Origin: Rhodocyclaceae bacterium
Lineage (GTDB): Bacteria; Pseudomonadota; Gammaproteobacteria; Burkholderiales; Rhodocyclaceae
Assembly: GCA_008933825.1 (NCBI GenBank)
Contig: WBUF01000001.1
Span: 1 to 64,000 of the forward strand
Direction of reading: 5' to 3'
Length of the DNA: 64,000 bases
Part shown: positions 8,471 through 21,755 of the stretch, piece by piece
Numbering within the stretch: position 1 is the first letter of the stretch
How the letters are laid out: each line of letters opens with the position of its first letter
Position numbers and translations under genes: made by a program
Notes under the pieces: model-generated
Databases searched by the model: none
What the model saw: only the letters and a program-made list of their open reading frames with translations
Told to the model about the DNA's origin: nothing

Positions 8471-9712
8471 TCAATCCAGCATATGCGAGACCAGGCCGTC
8501 GGCCAACTTGGGCTCGAACCAGGTCGATTTCGGCGGCATCACCTCGCCGGCATCGGCCACTGCCATCAGATCCGCCATGTCGGTGGCGTGGAGCGCGAAG
8601 GCCGCCGCCATCTCGCCGCTGTCGACGCGGCGCTCCAGTTCCTCCAGGCCGCGGATGCCGCCGACGAAGTCGATGCGCTTGTCGCGGCGCAGGTCCTTGA
8701 TGCCGAGCACCGGGCCGAGCAGGTTGTCGGAGAGCAGGCTGACGTCGAGTCGCGCCACCGGATCGTCGGTCGGGATGAGATGCGGATGGACGGTCAGGCG
8801 GTACCACTGGCCGGGCAGGTAGAGGCTGAACTCGCCGCGCTGCGACGGGCGATAGCGCGGCGTGCAGATCGAGACGACGAAACGCTCGGTCAGCCGCGCC
8901 AGGAAACCCATGGTGCTGAGGCCGTTGAGGTCCTTCACCACGCGGTTGTAGTCCATGATGCGCATCTGACTGTGCGGGAAAATCACCGAGAGGAAGTAGT
9001 TGTAGTCTTCTTCGCCGCTGTGGTGCGAGTTCTTCGCGTGGCGCGCCGCGGCGACGCGCGAGGCGGCCGCCGAGCGGTGGTGGCCGTCGGCGATGTAGAG
9101 CGCCGGCATGGCGTCGAACAGAAAAGTCAGTCGCTGCAGTACGGCGGCATCGCGGATGACCCAGATCGCGTGGCGGATGCCGTCGCTGGCGGTGACGTCG
9201 GCGTCGGGCGCGCCGGCCGAGGCTTGTGCCAGGATGGCGTCGACCTCCGCCGCATCGGGGTGCGCCAGCAGCACAGGACCGGTCTGGGCGTTGAGCGCCT
9301 CGATCTGGCGCACGCGGTCGTCTTCCTTGTCCGGGCGGGTGAATTCGTGCTTGCGGATGCGATTGCTGTCGTAGTCGGCCACCGAGGCGGCGGCGACCAG
9401 GCCGGTCTGGCTGTGGCCGCCCATTACCAGGCGGTAGGCGTAATAGCAGGGCGCGTCGTCCTGCCTGAGCACGCCCTCCTTGATCATGCGATCGAAGTTT
9501 TCGCGCGACTTGGCATAGACCGGCGGCGAGTAGTGGTCGATTTCCGGCGGCAGGTCGATTTCCGCCTTCGAAATGTGCAGGAAGCTGTTCGGCTTGCCAT
9601 GGGCGCGGGCGCGCGCCTCCTCGGCGGAAAGGACGTCGTAGGGCGGGGCGGCGATCTCGCCGGCGCGGCCGGGCGCCGGGCGGATGCCGCGGAAGGGCTT
9701 GATGAGGGACAT
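8471..9712 (-). CDS. DUF1015 family protein
   Basis: 413-residue cytosolic protein of the DUF1015 family, whose role is not established. The N terminus MSLIKPFRGIRP followed by AAPPYDVLS is diagnostic, as are DGHHRSAAA and the SVIFPHSQMRIMDYNRVVKDL region. I chose the ATG at 9712; an upstream in-frame ATG would read through a hairpin repeat and adds unrelated residues. Convergent with the isc operon and downstream of aroG. Confidence 0.9.
   Translation of the reverse strand: MSLIKPFRGIRPAPGRAGEIAAPPYDVLSAEEARARAHGKPNSFLHISKAEIDLPPEIDHYSPPVYAKSRENFDRMIKEGVLRQDDAPCYYAYRLVMGGHSQTGLVAAASVADYDSNRIRKHEFTRPDKEDDRVRQIEALNAQTGPVLLAHPDAAEVDAILAQASAGAPDADVTASDGIRHAIWVIRDAAVLQRLTFLFDAMPALYIADGHHRSAAASRVAAARHAKNSHHSGEEDYNYFLSVIFPHSQMRIMDYNRVVKDLNGLSTMGFLARLTERFVVSICTPRYRPSQRGEFSLYLPGQWYRLTVHPHLIPTDDPVARLDVSLLSDNLLGPVLGIKDLRRDKRIDFVGGIRGLEELERRVDSGEMAAAFALHATDMADLMAVADAGEVMPPKSTWFEPKLADGLVSHMLD
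9122..9132 (-). repeat. GACTGACTTTT motif
   Basis: Exact 11-mer on the minus strand in the DUF1015 gene, read as RLTF. Confidence 0.7.
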
Positions 9713-9740
9713 TTCTATAATCTTTTCAGGAAAATCGTTT

Positions 9741-9838
9741 ACCACCAAGACACCAAGAGCACAAAGGAGCACCAAGAAGGACAAATCTTGAATCTGCTTT
9801 TTCTTGGTGCATCCTGGTGCTCTTGGTGTCTTGGTGGT
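9741..9838. repeat. CACCAAG-type hairpin repeat, copy R1
   Basis: Long inverted repeat: the first 22 bases, starting ACCACCAAGACACCAAG, are exactly complementary to 9817-9838, ending CTTGGTGTCTTGGTGGT, and the inner arms continue imperfectly. It fills most of the gap between two leftward genes (aroG and the DUF1015 gene). Copies R2 and R3 lie at 27568 and 29032. Confidence 0.85.
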
Positions 9839-9853
9839 AAATCTTTTTCGGTT

Positions 9854-10923
9854 TCATGCATCGCGGTTCGGCAGGATGTCCTTCAGCGCCTCGCGGGCCT
9901 TGCGGATCATGGTTTCGGTGGTGGGCCAGTCGACGCAGGCGTCGGTCACCGAGCAGCCGTACTTCAGCTGTGAGAGGTCCTCGGGAATCGGCTGGTTGCC
10001 GCCCTCGATGTTGCTCTCGATCATCAGGCCGACGATGGACTGGTTGCCCTCGCGGATCTGGTGCACGCAGTCGGACATCACCAGCGGCTGCAGCGCCGGG
10101 TCCTTCAGCGAGTTGGCGTGCGAGCAGTCGATGACGATGTTCGGCGCGATCTTCGCCTTGGCGAGCGCCCGCTCGACCATGCAGACGCTGACGGTGTCGA
10201 AGTTCGAGCGGCCGTCGCCGCCGCGCAGTACGACGTGGCCGTAGGCGTTGCCCTGCGTGCGCACGATGGCGGAGCGTCCCTGCATGTTGATGCCGAGGAA
10301 ACTGTGCGGGCTGGCGGCCGACTTGATGGCGTTGATGGCGGGAACGATGTCGCCGTCGGTGGCGTTCTTGAAGCCGACCGGGGTGGACAGGCCGGAGGAC
10401 ATCTCGCGGTGGGTCTGCGACTCCGAGGTGCGCGCGCCGATGGCGGTCCATGAGATCAGGTCGCCGAGGTACTGCGGGGCGATCGGGTCGAGCGCCTCGG
10501 TCGCCGTCGGCAGGCCGAGTTCGGTGACCTTGAGCAGGAACGCGCGCGCCTTCTCCATGCCTTCCTCGATGTGGAAGGAGTCGTCCATGTAGGGATCGTT
10601 GATGAAGCCCTTCCAGCCGGTCGAGGTGCGCGGCTTCTCGAAATACACGCGCATCACCAGGACCAGGGTGTCGCTCACCTCGTCGGCCAGCTGTTTCAGG
10701 CGCTGTGCGTAGTCATAGCCGGCGACGGGGTCGTGGATGGAGCAGGGGCCGACGACGATGAAGATGCGCGGATCCTTGCGATCGAGGATGGCCTTGATCA
10801 CCTCGCGGCTGGCGAAGACGGTGTCCGAGGCTTTCTCCGAGAGCGGCACGCGGGCGTGGATGTCCTCGGGCGAGGGCATCAGGTCGAAGGCGCCGATGCG
10901 GACGTTTTCGAGCGGTTGCTGTG

Positions 10924-10927
<4 letters not shown>
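9854..10927 (-). CDS. 3-deoxy-7-phosphoheptulonate synthase, class I
   Basis: First enzyme of the shikimate pathway, condensing phosphoenolpyruvate with erythrose 4-phosphate. 357 residues, the AroF/AroG/AroH type. It shows RIFIVVGPCSIHDPVAGYDY, MRVYFEKPRTSTGWKG and CSHANSLKDPALQ with their metal and substrate residues. Which feedback class (Phe, Tyr or Trp sensitive) cannot be read from the sequence. Its start overlaps the mfd stop (ATGA), so it is coupled to mfd. Confidence 0.95.
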
Positions 10928-14397
<3,470 letters not shown>

Positions 14398-14484
14398 GGC
14401 GGGGAAGGCTTGCGGAGGCGGGCTTTTCAAAGGGCGAATTATACCGGTCTGGACAGGCATTCCGCCCGCGGCTAAGGTAATGGC

Positions 14485-15120
14485 ATGATCTTCAGCAACC
14501 GCGAACAGGCGGCACGACTTCTCGCCGAAAAACTCACCGCCTACAAGGGCAGGAACCCGCTTATCCTCGCCATCCCGCGCGGTGCCGTGCCGATGGCCAG
14601 GATCATCGCCGACGCCCTCGGCGGCGAGTTCGACGTGGTGCTGGTGAGGAAGCTCGGCGCCCCCGGCAACCCGGAATTCGCCATCGGCGCCATCGACGAG
14701 ACCGGCTGGGCGTATCTGGGACCGTATGCCGCCATGGCCGGAGCGGACGATGGCTACATCGAGCGCATCAAGGCGCGCGAGCTGGAGACCCTCCGCCAGC
14801 GCCGCGCCCAATATTCGCCGCTGCACCCGCCGATCGATCCGCAAGGCCGCATCGACATCGTCGTCGACGACGGGCTGGCGACCGGCTCGACCATGCTCGC
14901 GGCGCTGCATGCCCTGCGACAGCGCATGCCGCAGAAGCTCGTCTGCGCCGTGCCGGTGGCGCCGCCCGACACGCTGGCGAAGGTCGCCGGCATGGCCGAC
15001 GAGGTGGTGTGCCTGTACGCGCCGGAAAACTTCCAGGCGGTCGGGCAGTTCTACGTCGATTTCGGCCAGGTCGAGGACGCAGAGGTGATCGCCCTGCTTT
15101 CCGAAAGGAAGAAACCGTGA
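14485..15120 (+). CDS. Phosphoribosyltransferase-family protein
   Basis: 211 residues with a type I PRTase fold: the PRPP-binding motif is VDDGLATGSTM (about 130-140) and the early strand is LAIPRGAVPMARIIA. The VLVRKLGAPGNPEFAIGA stretch is typical of a PRTase group that in many bacteria is fused to a dienelactone-hydrolase domain; here that domain is absent, but a separate hydrolase of that kind lies at 18217. Substrate unknown. Divergent from mfd. Confidence 0.85.
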   Translation: MIFSNREQAARLLAEKLTAYKGRNPLILAIPRGAVPMARIIADALGGEFDVVLVRKLGAPGNPEFAIGAIDETGWAYLGPYAAMAGADDGYIERIKARELETLRQRRAQYSPLHPPIDPQGRIDIVVDDGLATGSTMLAALHALRQRMPQKLVCAVPVAPPDTLAKVAGMADEVVCLYAPENFQAVGQFYVDFGQVEDAEVIALLSERKKP

Positions 15121-15238
15121 GGCTGCCGATGCCGGGATTCGCCATTGCTCTGTCGGGCCGCGGTGCCTCCAAGTCCGCCGCCGCAACTGCCTGCGGCGCC
15201 GAGACCAGGCCGACCGAAAGACGGCGCGTGGGGTCGCA

Positions 15239-15607
15239 ATGATCACACGGCGCGCAGCCGTCGTTCCCTACACGACCAAGGATGGGTCGGAGATCCGCGA
15301 ACTGATGCACCCGGACGTGCACGGCAACCGTGCCCAGAGCCTGGCCGAGGCGGTCGTCCCGGCCGGCGCGCACACGCGGCTGCATCGACATCGCGAAACC
15401 GAGGAACTCTACCATGTCACCGCCGGGGAGGGTGTGCTGACGCTGGGCGAGGAAAGGATAAAAGTCAGTCCCGGCGACACGGCGCTGATCCCGCCCGGCA
15501 TGCCGCACAGGATAGAGTCGTTCGGCCCGGGACCGCTGCGCTTCCTGTGCTGCTGCAGCCCGGCCTACCGGCACGAAGATACGGAACTGCTCGAGGGGGA
15601 TGAGTGA
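15239..15607 (+). CDS. Cupin-domain protein
   Basis: 122-residue single-domain cupin. Motif 1 is HTRLHRHRETEELYHV with three likely metal-binding histidines and a glutamate; motif 2 is GDTALIPPGMPHRI. No signal peptide. About 120 bases of apparently non-coding sequence separate it from the phosphoribosyltransferase gene. Could bind a small molecule or act as an isomerase; specific function not recognisable. Confidence 0.85.
   Translation: MITRRAAVVPYTTKDGSEIRELMHPDVHGNRAQSLAEAVVPAGAHTRLHRHRETEELYHVTAGEGVLTLGEERIKVSPGDTALIPPGMPHRIESFGPGPLRFLCCCSPAYRHEDTELLEGDE
15460..15470 (-). repeat. GACTGACTTTT motif
   Basis: Exact 11-mer on the strand opposite to the cupin gene; the sense codons give IKVS. 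Confidence 0.7.
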
Positions 15608-15629
15608 GCCCGGCGCGAATGGCTGCGCC

Positions 15630-15965
15630 TCAGTTCAGCGTGCGCGCCGCCGGCACCGCCCGCAGGCCGACGTTCAGCAGCACCACGCGATGGCCGAGCA
15701 GGACCACGCTGCCGTTGCGGCGATTGTCGCCGGTGTCGCTGTATTCGAAGTTGTACACTCGCCGCAGCAGCAGGCGGCCGCCGTCGTTGCGCGCCGGGCG
15801 CAGGCTGGCCAGCGACACGGTGTCGTCGAGCAGCTGCAGATCCTCGGCGTCGCAGGCGGCGCGCGCTGCGGCTATGCCGCCGTCGCGCGCCTTCAGGCCG
15901 TCCAGCCACAGCCAGGCGCCCCCGGCCAGCACAAGCAGGCCGAGCAACTCCCAGCCGCCCGCCAT
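15630..15965 (-). CDS. DUF3301 family membrane protein
   Basis: 111 residues. One N-terminal membrane helix (WELLGLLVLAGGAWLWLDGL) is followed by a soluble domain with FEYSDTGDNRRNGSV and GHRVVLLNVGLR, the DUF3301 pattern. Function unknown. The start ATG overlaps the dodecin stop (TGATG), so the two are coupled. Confidence 0.85.
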   Translation of the reverse strand: MAGGWELLGLLVLAGGAWLWLDGLKARDGGIAAARAACDAEDLQLLDDTVSLASLRPARNDGGRLLLRRVYNFEYSDTGDNRRNGSVVLLGHRVVLLNVGLRAVPAARTLN

Positions 15966-16198
15966 CAGGCCTCGTACTTGAACGACATCGACACGCGCGC
16001 CCGGAAGGCGACCACCTTGCCGTTGTCGATCTTCATGTCGAGCTTGGTGATCTCGGCGACGCGCAGATCGCGCAGCGTCTTCGCCGCCGCCTCCACGGCG
16101 GCGCGGGCGGCGTCCTCCCACGAGGTCGGGCTCGAGCCGACCACCTCGACGATCTTGTAGACGGCATCCGCGGACTTTTTCGAAGCTTTCTTGGCCAT
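15965..16198 (-). CDS. Dodecin family protein
   Basis: 77 residues. Contains VYKIVEVVGSSPTSWEDAA and the strand MKIDNGKVVAFRARVSMSF typical of dodecins, small flavin-binding proteins that assemble into hollow dodecamers and buffer free flavin. The N-terminal lysine-rich stretch (MAKKASKKS) is a short extension. Coupled to the downstream DUF3301 gene. Confidence 0.92.
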   Translation of the reverse strand: MAKKASKKSADAVYKIVEVVGSSPTSWEDAARAAVEAAAKTLRDLRVAEITKLDMKIDNGKVVAFRARVSMSFKYEA

Positions 16199-16361
16199 GA
16201 AGGGTCTCCGGTAATGGTTGTAAGGTGGCGGTCCTCGACATGAGAAAGGCACCTTGGCGGATCATAGCCCTTTTGCACGGCGGTGCGAAAGCCAGCCGGA
16301 CGGAATGGCGCGGCAGGGAGCGTCGTCATACAATCCGCCCATCCCGGACACAGGAGTCGCC

Positions 16362-16811
16362 ATGTTCCCGACCTCCCGCCCATTGCGCCTTGCGCTGATC
16401 ACCGCCGCCCTGCCGGCCGCCGTGCACGCGGAAATCCTCTCGCCGGTCGGCGCCTGGACCACCATCGACGACGAGACGAAGAAGCCGAAATCCCTCGTCC
16501 GGATCACGGAAAAGGACGGCATTTTCTCCGGCACGGTCGAGAAGATCTTCGACCCGGCCAAGCAGGATGCGAAGTGCGACGAATGCGCACCCGAGGACCC
16601 GCGCAAGGGCCGGCCGGTGATCGGCATGACCATCCTCAGTGGGCTGAAGCACAGCGGCGAGAGCGTGTATGGCGGCGGCACCATACTCGATCCGGCCAAC
16701 GGCAAGACCTACAACGCCAGGGTGACCGTCATCGAGGGCGGCAAGAAGCTCGAGATGCGCGGCTCCGTGCTCTTCATCGGCCGCACGCAGACCTGGCTGC
16801 GTGCCGAATGA
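16362..16811 (+). CDS. DUF2147 secreted protein
   Basis: 149 residues with a signal peptide (about 1-22, ending PAAVHA) and the DUF2147 core: GAWTTIDDETKKPKSLVRI, then CDECAPEDPRKGRPVIGM and the closing GRTQTWLRA. Exported small beta-rich protein of unknown role. The ATG at 16362 has AGGAG in front. Its stop overlaps the next start (ATGA). Confidence 0.88.
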   Translation: MFPTSRPLRLALITAALPAAVHAEILSPVGAWTTIDDETKKPKSLVRITEKDGIFSGTVEKIFDPAKQDAKCDECAPEDPRKGRPVIGMTILSGLKHSGESVYGGGTILDPANGKTYNARVTVIEGGKKLEMRGSVLFIGRTQTWLRAE

Positions 16812-17443
16812 GGGGGTATCTCGATCAAATGTTCCGCGATTCCGGAGGCATTGGCCGCATGATGCTTGCCGCGGCCTTCCTGGCGGCCTTGTCGCAACCT
16901 GCCCTGTCCGAATGGCAGCGGGAGGTCGGTCCGCACGGCGTCAGGAGGGCGTGGATTGATCGGGAAGCGCCGGTGCTCGGCTTGCCATGTGTCGTGCGCT
17001 TGCAGTTCAGCGCAACGGGCGATGGCGGGACGGCGAGGGATCGGGGGCGGGGGATGCTGGCCCTGGCATTCTCGATCGCTCCAGTCGCGCCGCTCAAAGG
17101 CTTCGATTTCGACTATTTCGAAGGCCCCGACGCCCCCGCGAAGGGCAAGAAGCTGATGAGCGTAACGATCCACAAGGACGGCCAGCGCACTACCCACTGG
17201 CTGGCTGCGGACGGCTGGAGAAGCGCAGATGTGGCCGACGGCTTCGTGTTCGGCGTGGCGGATCGCCTCCGCGGCAATCCCGCGTCGGGCCGTCTTGGAA
17301 AAATCCTTGCCGAGATGATGCGGGATGCGCAGCACGTCGAGGTGGCCGTCGTCGATGGCCGCCATCCGGCGACCGTCCTGTCCGCCACGTTTTCCCTCGC
17401 GGACGGAAAGAATGCCCTGCGCGAATTGACGGCCGGCCGCTGA
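16808..17443 (+). CDS. Hypothetical exported protein
   Basis: 211 residues. A hydrophobic segment (MMLAAAFLAALSQPALS, about 19-35) looks like a signal peptide, so the real start may be one of the ATGs at 16829 or near 16859 rather than the one at 16808 that overlaps the DUF2147 stop. The mature part has no motif I recognise. Its position suggests co-expression with the DUF2147 gene. Confidence 0.65.
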   Translation: MRGYLDQMFRDSGGIGRMMLAAAFLAALSQPALSEWQREVGPHGVRRAWIDREAPVLGLPCVVRLQFSATGDGGTARDRGRGMLALAFSIAPVAPLKGFDFDYFEGPDAPAKGKKLMSVTIHKDGQRTTHWLAADGWRSADVADGFVFGVADRLRGNPASGRLGKILAEMMRDAQHVEVAVVDGRHPATVLSATFSLADGKNALRELTAGR

Positions 17444-17490
17444 TTCGCGCCGCGCGCACCGAAGCGTTGCGGTGATTCCCTGACGACTCC

Positions 17491-18153
17491 TTAGCGGTCC
17501 ATCCGCCGCGTCGCCGGGTCGCGCATGTCGTCAGACGGCTCCGTCGTCCTGGAGGGCGGTCTCTCGGGGCGGGGCGGACGCGGATGGGGAAAGGGGTGAA
17601 AGCCGGGCCTGTGCTGGGGCACGATCACCGGCTGAACGCCGATGACGCCCGGTTCGGCCGGGGGCGGATCCATCCCGCAGGCTTCGTACATCAGGTGCTT
17701 CATTTTCTCGATCGACTCGGAGGATCGCGATTCGAGTTCGTAGTTGCGCCGTGCCTCCCGGCATTCCTGACTGGCGCCTTTTTCGGCGCGCAGATCGGCC
17801 TGCGTGCGTCCGGTGACGGCCTGCGCAGGCCGGTTCTTCTCGGCCTCGGCGATCCACTCCCAGTGCTCCGCGGTGACGGCCAGCCGCTTGGCGCGCGGCA
17901 GATCGCTGGCGGCGATCGCCGCTTTGACGGCGGCATCGAGCTGGCGCATGACGGGGGAGGCCGCGCTGTCGGCGGCGGCCGGGGGCGGTTCCGGCGCGCC
18001 GACGCGGGGCGCCTGGCCGCAGGGAAAGTCCTGGTAGACGACCTTGCCCTTGGCATCGACGCACTTGTGCAGGCTGTCCTGCGCTAAGGCAGGCAGAACG
18101 GCAAAGGCGCCGAGGAGTAGCGCGAGGCGGGGGACATGCGGCTGGGACTTCAT
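17491..18153 (-). CDS. DUF4124-domain exported protein
   Basis: 220 residues. Signal peptide (LALLLGAFAVLPALAQ) followed at once by the DUF4124 pattern LHKCVDAKGKVVYQDFPC, a small domain common in betaproteobacterial periplasmic proteins. The rest is charged and then proline/histidine-rich (PQHRPGFHPFPHPRPPRPE), likely disordered. Function unknown. Convergent with the gene at 16808. Confidence 0.8.
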   Translation of the reverse strand: MKSQPHVPRLALLLGAFAVLPALAQDSLHKCVDAKGKVVYQDFPCGQAPRVGAPEPPPAAADSAASPVMRQLDAAVKAAIAASDLPRAKRLAVTAEHWEWIAEAEKNRPAQAVTGRTQADLRAEKGASQECREARRNYELESRSSESIEKMKHLMYEACGMDPPPAEPGVIGVQPVIVPQHRPGFHPFPHPRPPRPERPPSRTTEPSDDMRDPATRRMDR

Positions 18154-18216
18154 GCAATGCGCGGGCAATCGGAACGGATTCAGCCTACACCCCGTCTGCG
18201 CGGGCGGCAACCCGGT

Positions 18217-18851
18217 TCATGTCCCGGCGGGTCGGAAGTGCGACGCGAACCACCGCGCCGCATGTGTCGCCGCCTGTTCCAGCGTGCCGGGCTCCTCGAA
18301 GAGGTGCGTTGCGCCGGGCACGATTTCCAGCTTCTTTTCGCAGCGGAGCAGTCCATGGGCCTGCCGGTTGAGATCGACGACACCGTCGTCACGGCCGCCG
18401 ACGATGAGGAGCGTCGGCGCGCGCACGGCAGCGAGCGCCTGCGGGCCGGCGAGATCGGGGCGGCCGCCACGCGAGACGACGGCGGCGATCCTCGGATTCC
18501 GCGCCGCCGCCTGCAGGGCTGCGGCAGCGCCGGTGCTGGCGCCGAAACAGCCGATTTCCATGCCTTTCGCCTCTTTGCTTGTCTCCAGCCAGGCGATGGC
18601 GGCGAGCAACCGTTCGGTGAGCAGGTCGATGTCGAAGCGCGTTTCGCAGTTGCGGTCTTCCTGCGGCGTGAGCAGGTCGAAGAGCAGGGTGGCGATGCCA
18701 TGCGCCTGCAGCACTTCGGCGACGTAGCGGTTGCGCGGACTGAGGCGGCTGCTGCCGCTGCCATGGACGAAGGCGACGATGCCGGCGGCGCCCCCGGGCA
18801 GGGTCGCCGTGCCGGGGAGGCTGACTTTGCCGGCGGGGATGAGGATTTCCA

Positions 18852-18855
<4 letters not shown>
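18217..18855 (-). CDS. Alpha/beta hydrolase, dienelactone-hydrolase type
   Basis: 212 residues with the oxyanion HGSGSSR, nucleophile elbow GCFGASTGAAAA, the acid in VGGRDDGVVD and the histidine in PGATHLFEEPG, a complete catalytic triad. Substrate unknown. Its start overlaps the end of the radical SAM gene (ATGA), so it forms the fourth gene of the AmmeMemoRadiSam transcription unit. In other bacteria this hydrolase type is often fused to a phosphoribosyltransferase like the one at 14485. Confidence 0.87.
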
Positions 18856-19930
<1,075 letters not shown>

Positions 19931-19934
<4 letters not shown>

Positions 19935-20479
19935 CGGTCTTCCTTCCACTTCGTCACCTCGTAGCGCGCGATGCCGACGCTCTCGTGCCAGAAGTTGGGC
20001 GGCAGGCCGGCCTTGCGCTTGAGCTGCTGCATGAACTGATGCGGATCGGGCAGGCTTTCCCACACCTGCGGCAGGAAGGTGCTGTGGTGGCGGCCGTACC
20101 GGAAGACGATACCGTCGACGCCGGGGCGCAGCTGTGCCATGAAGTCGGCCTCGTCCGCGAAGGCCATTGGCGCGGGCGCGGTGAGCAGCGAGACCTCGAC
20201 GCGGGTGAATTCGAACTCACCGGCGGCGAGCGGCGGGAAACGCGGGTCGCGGAAGGCGGCGGCGAGCGCGTTCTCGCGCACGTCGTGGCCGAGGGCGCGG
20301 TGCGTCTCCAGCGAGCCGATGCAGCCGCGCAGCTGGCCGCCCTGGGTGAGCGTGACGAAGGAGGCGCCTGGCTCGCCCAGCGCGTCGTGCACGGCCGCCG
20401 CGGCGGGCCGCCCGAAGCGTTCGCCGATGGCGCCGCGCGCCAGGGCGAGGAGGGCGTTGCCGAGTTCAGTGTCGTGCAT
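19931..20479 (-). CDS. AmmeMemoRadiSam system protein A (AMMECR1 domain)
   Basis: 182 residues of the AMMECR1 family: GASFVTLTQGGQLRGCIGSL (the conserved LRGCIG motif), NALAAAFRDPRFPPL and GIVFRYGRHHSTFLPQVW. Biochemical function is not established, also not for the human homologue. Starts inside the Memo gene (14-base overlap) and runs into the radical SAM gene. Confidence 0.95.
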
Positions 20480-21281
20480 GGGGCAACTCGTGCAGGACGA
20501 AGGCGGCATAGCCGACGACGCGCGCGCGATCGCCGGCGGTGTCGCCGGAATTGCGCAGGTCGAGCAGCTCGATCGACATGCCGCGCCGGCCGGCGCTGAG
20601 CAGCAGGCCGTTGATCGGCGTCGCGCCGCAGGCCTGCTCGTGCCCGATTGCCGGGTCGAGGGCGAGGATGCGGTCTGCGGTGCCGCGGTCGATGGCCTGC
20701 GCCAGCCTGTAGGCATGGAAATGCGAGAGGTCGGAGCTCACCACGAGCAGCGTCTCCGGCCCGCCCCAGAGGGAATCGATGAGCTCCGCGACCTCGGCGG
20801 CCGAGGCGGCGCCGACGGCGAAGGGCGCGATGCTGAACGCCTCCAGCACCGTCTGCAGGAAGGGCAGCTGCACTTCCAGCGAGTGTTCGAGGTTGTGCGC
20901 GACGTCGCTGGCGCTGACCTGCGGCATGGCCATGGCGGTGGCACGTGCGTCGGCGTCGACCGGCAGTATGCCCAGCGGGGTGGCGAAGGCATCGGCCACC
21001 GGCAGTGCCAGGCCCCTGAGCGGCACACGGTGTGCAGGCCCGAGCAGCACCACCCGACGGATGCTGCGGCGGAGCGGGGCGAGCAGGGCATAGGCGGCAG
21101 CGGCCACGGCGCCGGAATACATATAGCCGGCATGCGGCACGATGAGCGCCTTCGGTACGGCACCGGCATTGGGCTCGCAGGCGGCAAGATAGCCGCGGAT
21201 TTCGCTTTCGAGCGTCAGCGCATCGGCCGGGTAGAACATGCCGGCGACGGCGGGCGGGCGTATGTGCGGGGGGGCGCTCAT
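20466..21281 (-). CDS. AmmeMemoRadiSam system protein B (Memo family)
   Basis: 271 residues of the Memo family, related to extradiol dioxygenases. It shows MFYPADALTLE, IVPHAGYMYSGAVAA, LGPAHRVPL, NLEHSLEVQLPFLQ and VVSSDLSHFH, with the histidines that line the metal pocket in the family. First gene of the leftward overlapping unit Memo - AMMECR1 - radical SAM - hydrolase. Confidence 0.95.
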   Translation of the reverse strand: MSAPPHIRPPAVAGMFYPADALTLESEIRGYLAACEPNAGAVPKALIVPHAGYMYSGAVAAAAYALLAPLRRSIRRVVLLGPAHRVPLRGLALPVADAFATPLGILPVDADARATAMAMPQVSASDVAHNLEHSLEVQLPFLQTVLEAFSIAPFAVGAASAAEVAELIDSLWGGPETLLVVSSDLSHFHAYRLAQAIDRGTADRILALDPAIGHEQACGATPINGLLLSAGRRGMSIELLDLRNSGDTAGDRARVVGYAAFVLHELPHARH

Positions 21282-21415
21282 GGTATTCAGATATGGGGGC
21301 TGCGAGAAGAAACAAGATTGCGCCTTCATTATAGGCAGCGCATACGAAACGCTTGCTGCAGGGCAGCACAGACGCCGTACCGCTTGGAGAAAAATTGTTT
21401 TACTATACGAAAATA

Positions 21416-21433
21416 TGTCGCAACCCTGCGACA
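21416..21433. promoter_or_regulatory. Palindromic operator candidate upstream of rnfB
   Basis: TGTCGCAACCCTGCGACA is an inverted repeat with two perfect 7-base arms (TGTCGCA / TGCGACA) and a 4-base centre. It is centred roughly 85 bases before the predicted start of transcription, a usual place for an activator; it could also serve the divergent Memo unit. The regulator is not identifiable. Confidence 0.5.
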
Positions 21434-21473
21434 CGTATAAGAAATACTTTGGGTAATCATATATAAGACTTAG

Positions 21474-21502
21474 TTGCTGCGTTGCGGCGAGCTTCTTATA
21501 CT
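21474..21502 (+). promoter_or_regulatory. Predicted rnf operon promoter
   Basis: TTGCTG (21474-21479) and TATACT (21497-21502) are separated by 17 bases. This is the best sigma70-like pair in the region and would start a transcript near 21509. Confidence 0.6.
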
Positions 21503-21508
21503 CGCTTC

Positions 21509-21755
21509 ATCACGAACGTAGCCTGTGCAACCGCGCAGTCTGCGCGTCACTCGGCCAGGCACACCCCGCCTGACCGTCCTGTAAGCCGGATCCGATCTCC
21601 GGCTGCCCCGTGAATGGTGCTTGACGCTTGCGCCCGCAAGGCGCGGCCCGAGGCCATTTGAACTCCGGTGTCTGCGCAGCCGCACTGCGCCTTTCTGCGT
21701 CCGGCAGACCCTGGTTATGGCGTGGTTATTTCAATCCTGAAGGATTGCGGCGCGG
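21509..21755 (+). other. Long 5' leader of the rnf operon
   Basis: Inferred untranslated leader. It contains the hairpin GCCGGA (21585-21590) / TCCGGC (21598-21603) and a GCGCC-CGCAA-GGCGC hairpin near 21630. AAGGA near 21740 is the rnfB ribosome site. No known RNA family recognised. Confidence 0.4.

Larger units (their letters stand above)
21282..21755. other. 474-bp non-coding region between Memo and rnfB genes
   Basis: The only long gap in the window. The left part (to about 21475) is AT-rich with several TATA-like stretches and an 18-bp palindrome; a promoter at 21474-21502 points toward rnfB; the right part (about 21509-21755) is GC-rich and would be a 5' leader of about 245 bases with several possible hairpins. 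I see no gene or known riboswitch in it. Confidence 0.7.

Noticed and set aside
9741-9838. Possible CRISPR-like repeat
   Set aside because: The CACCAAG units form one inverted hairpin rather than direct repeats with unique spacers, and no cas genes are present.
15121-15238. Small gene between the phosphoribosyltransferase and cupin genes
   Set aside because: Open frames exist but none has a ribosome site or recognisable content; treated as non-coding.
21470-21700. Known structured RNA (6S, RNase P, SRP, cobalamin or SAH riboswitch) in the rnf leader
   Set aside because: None of the conserved signature bases of these families was found.
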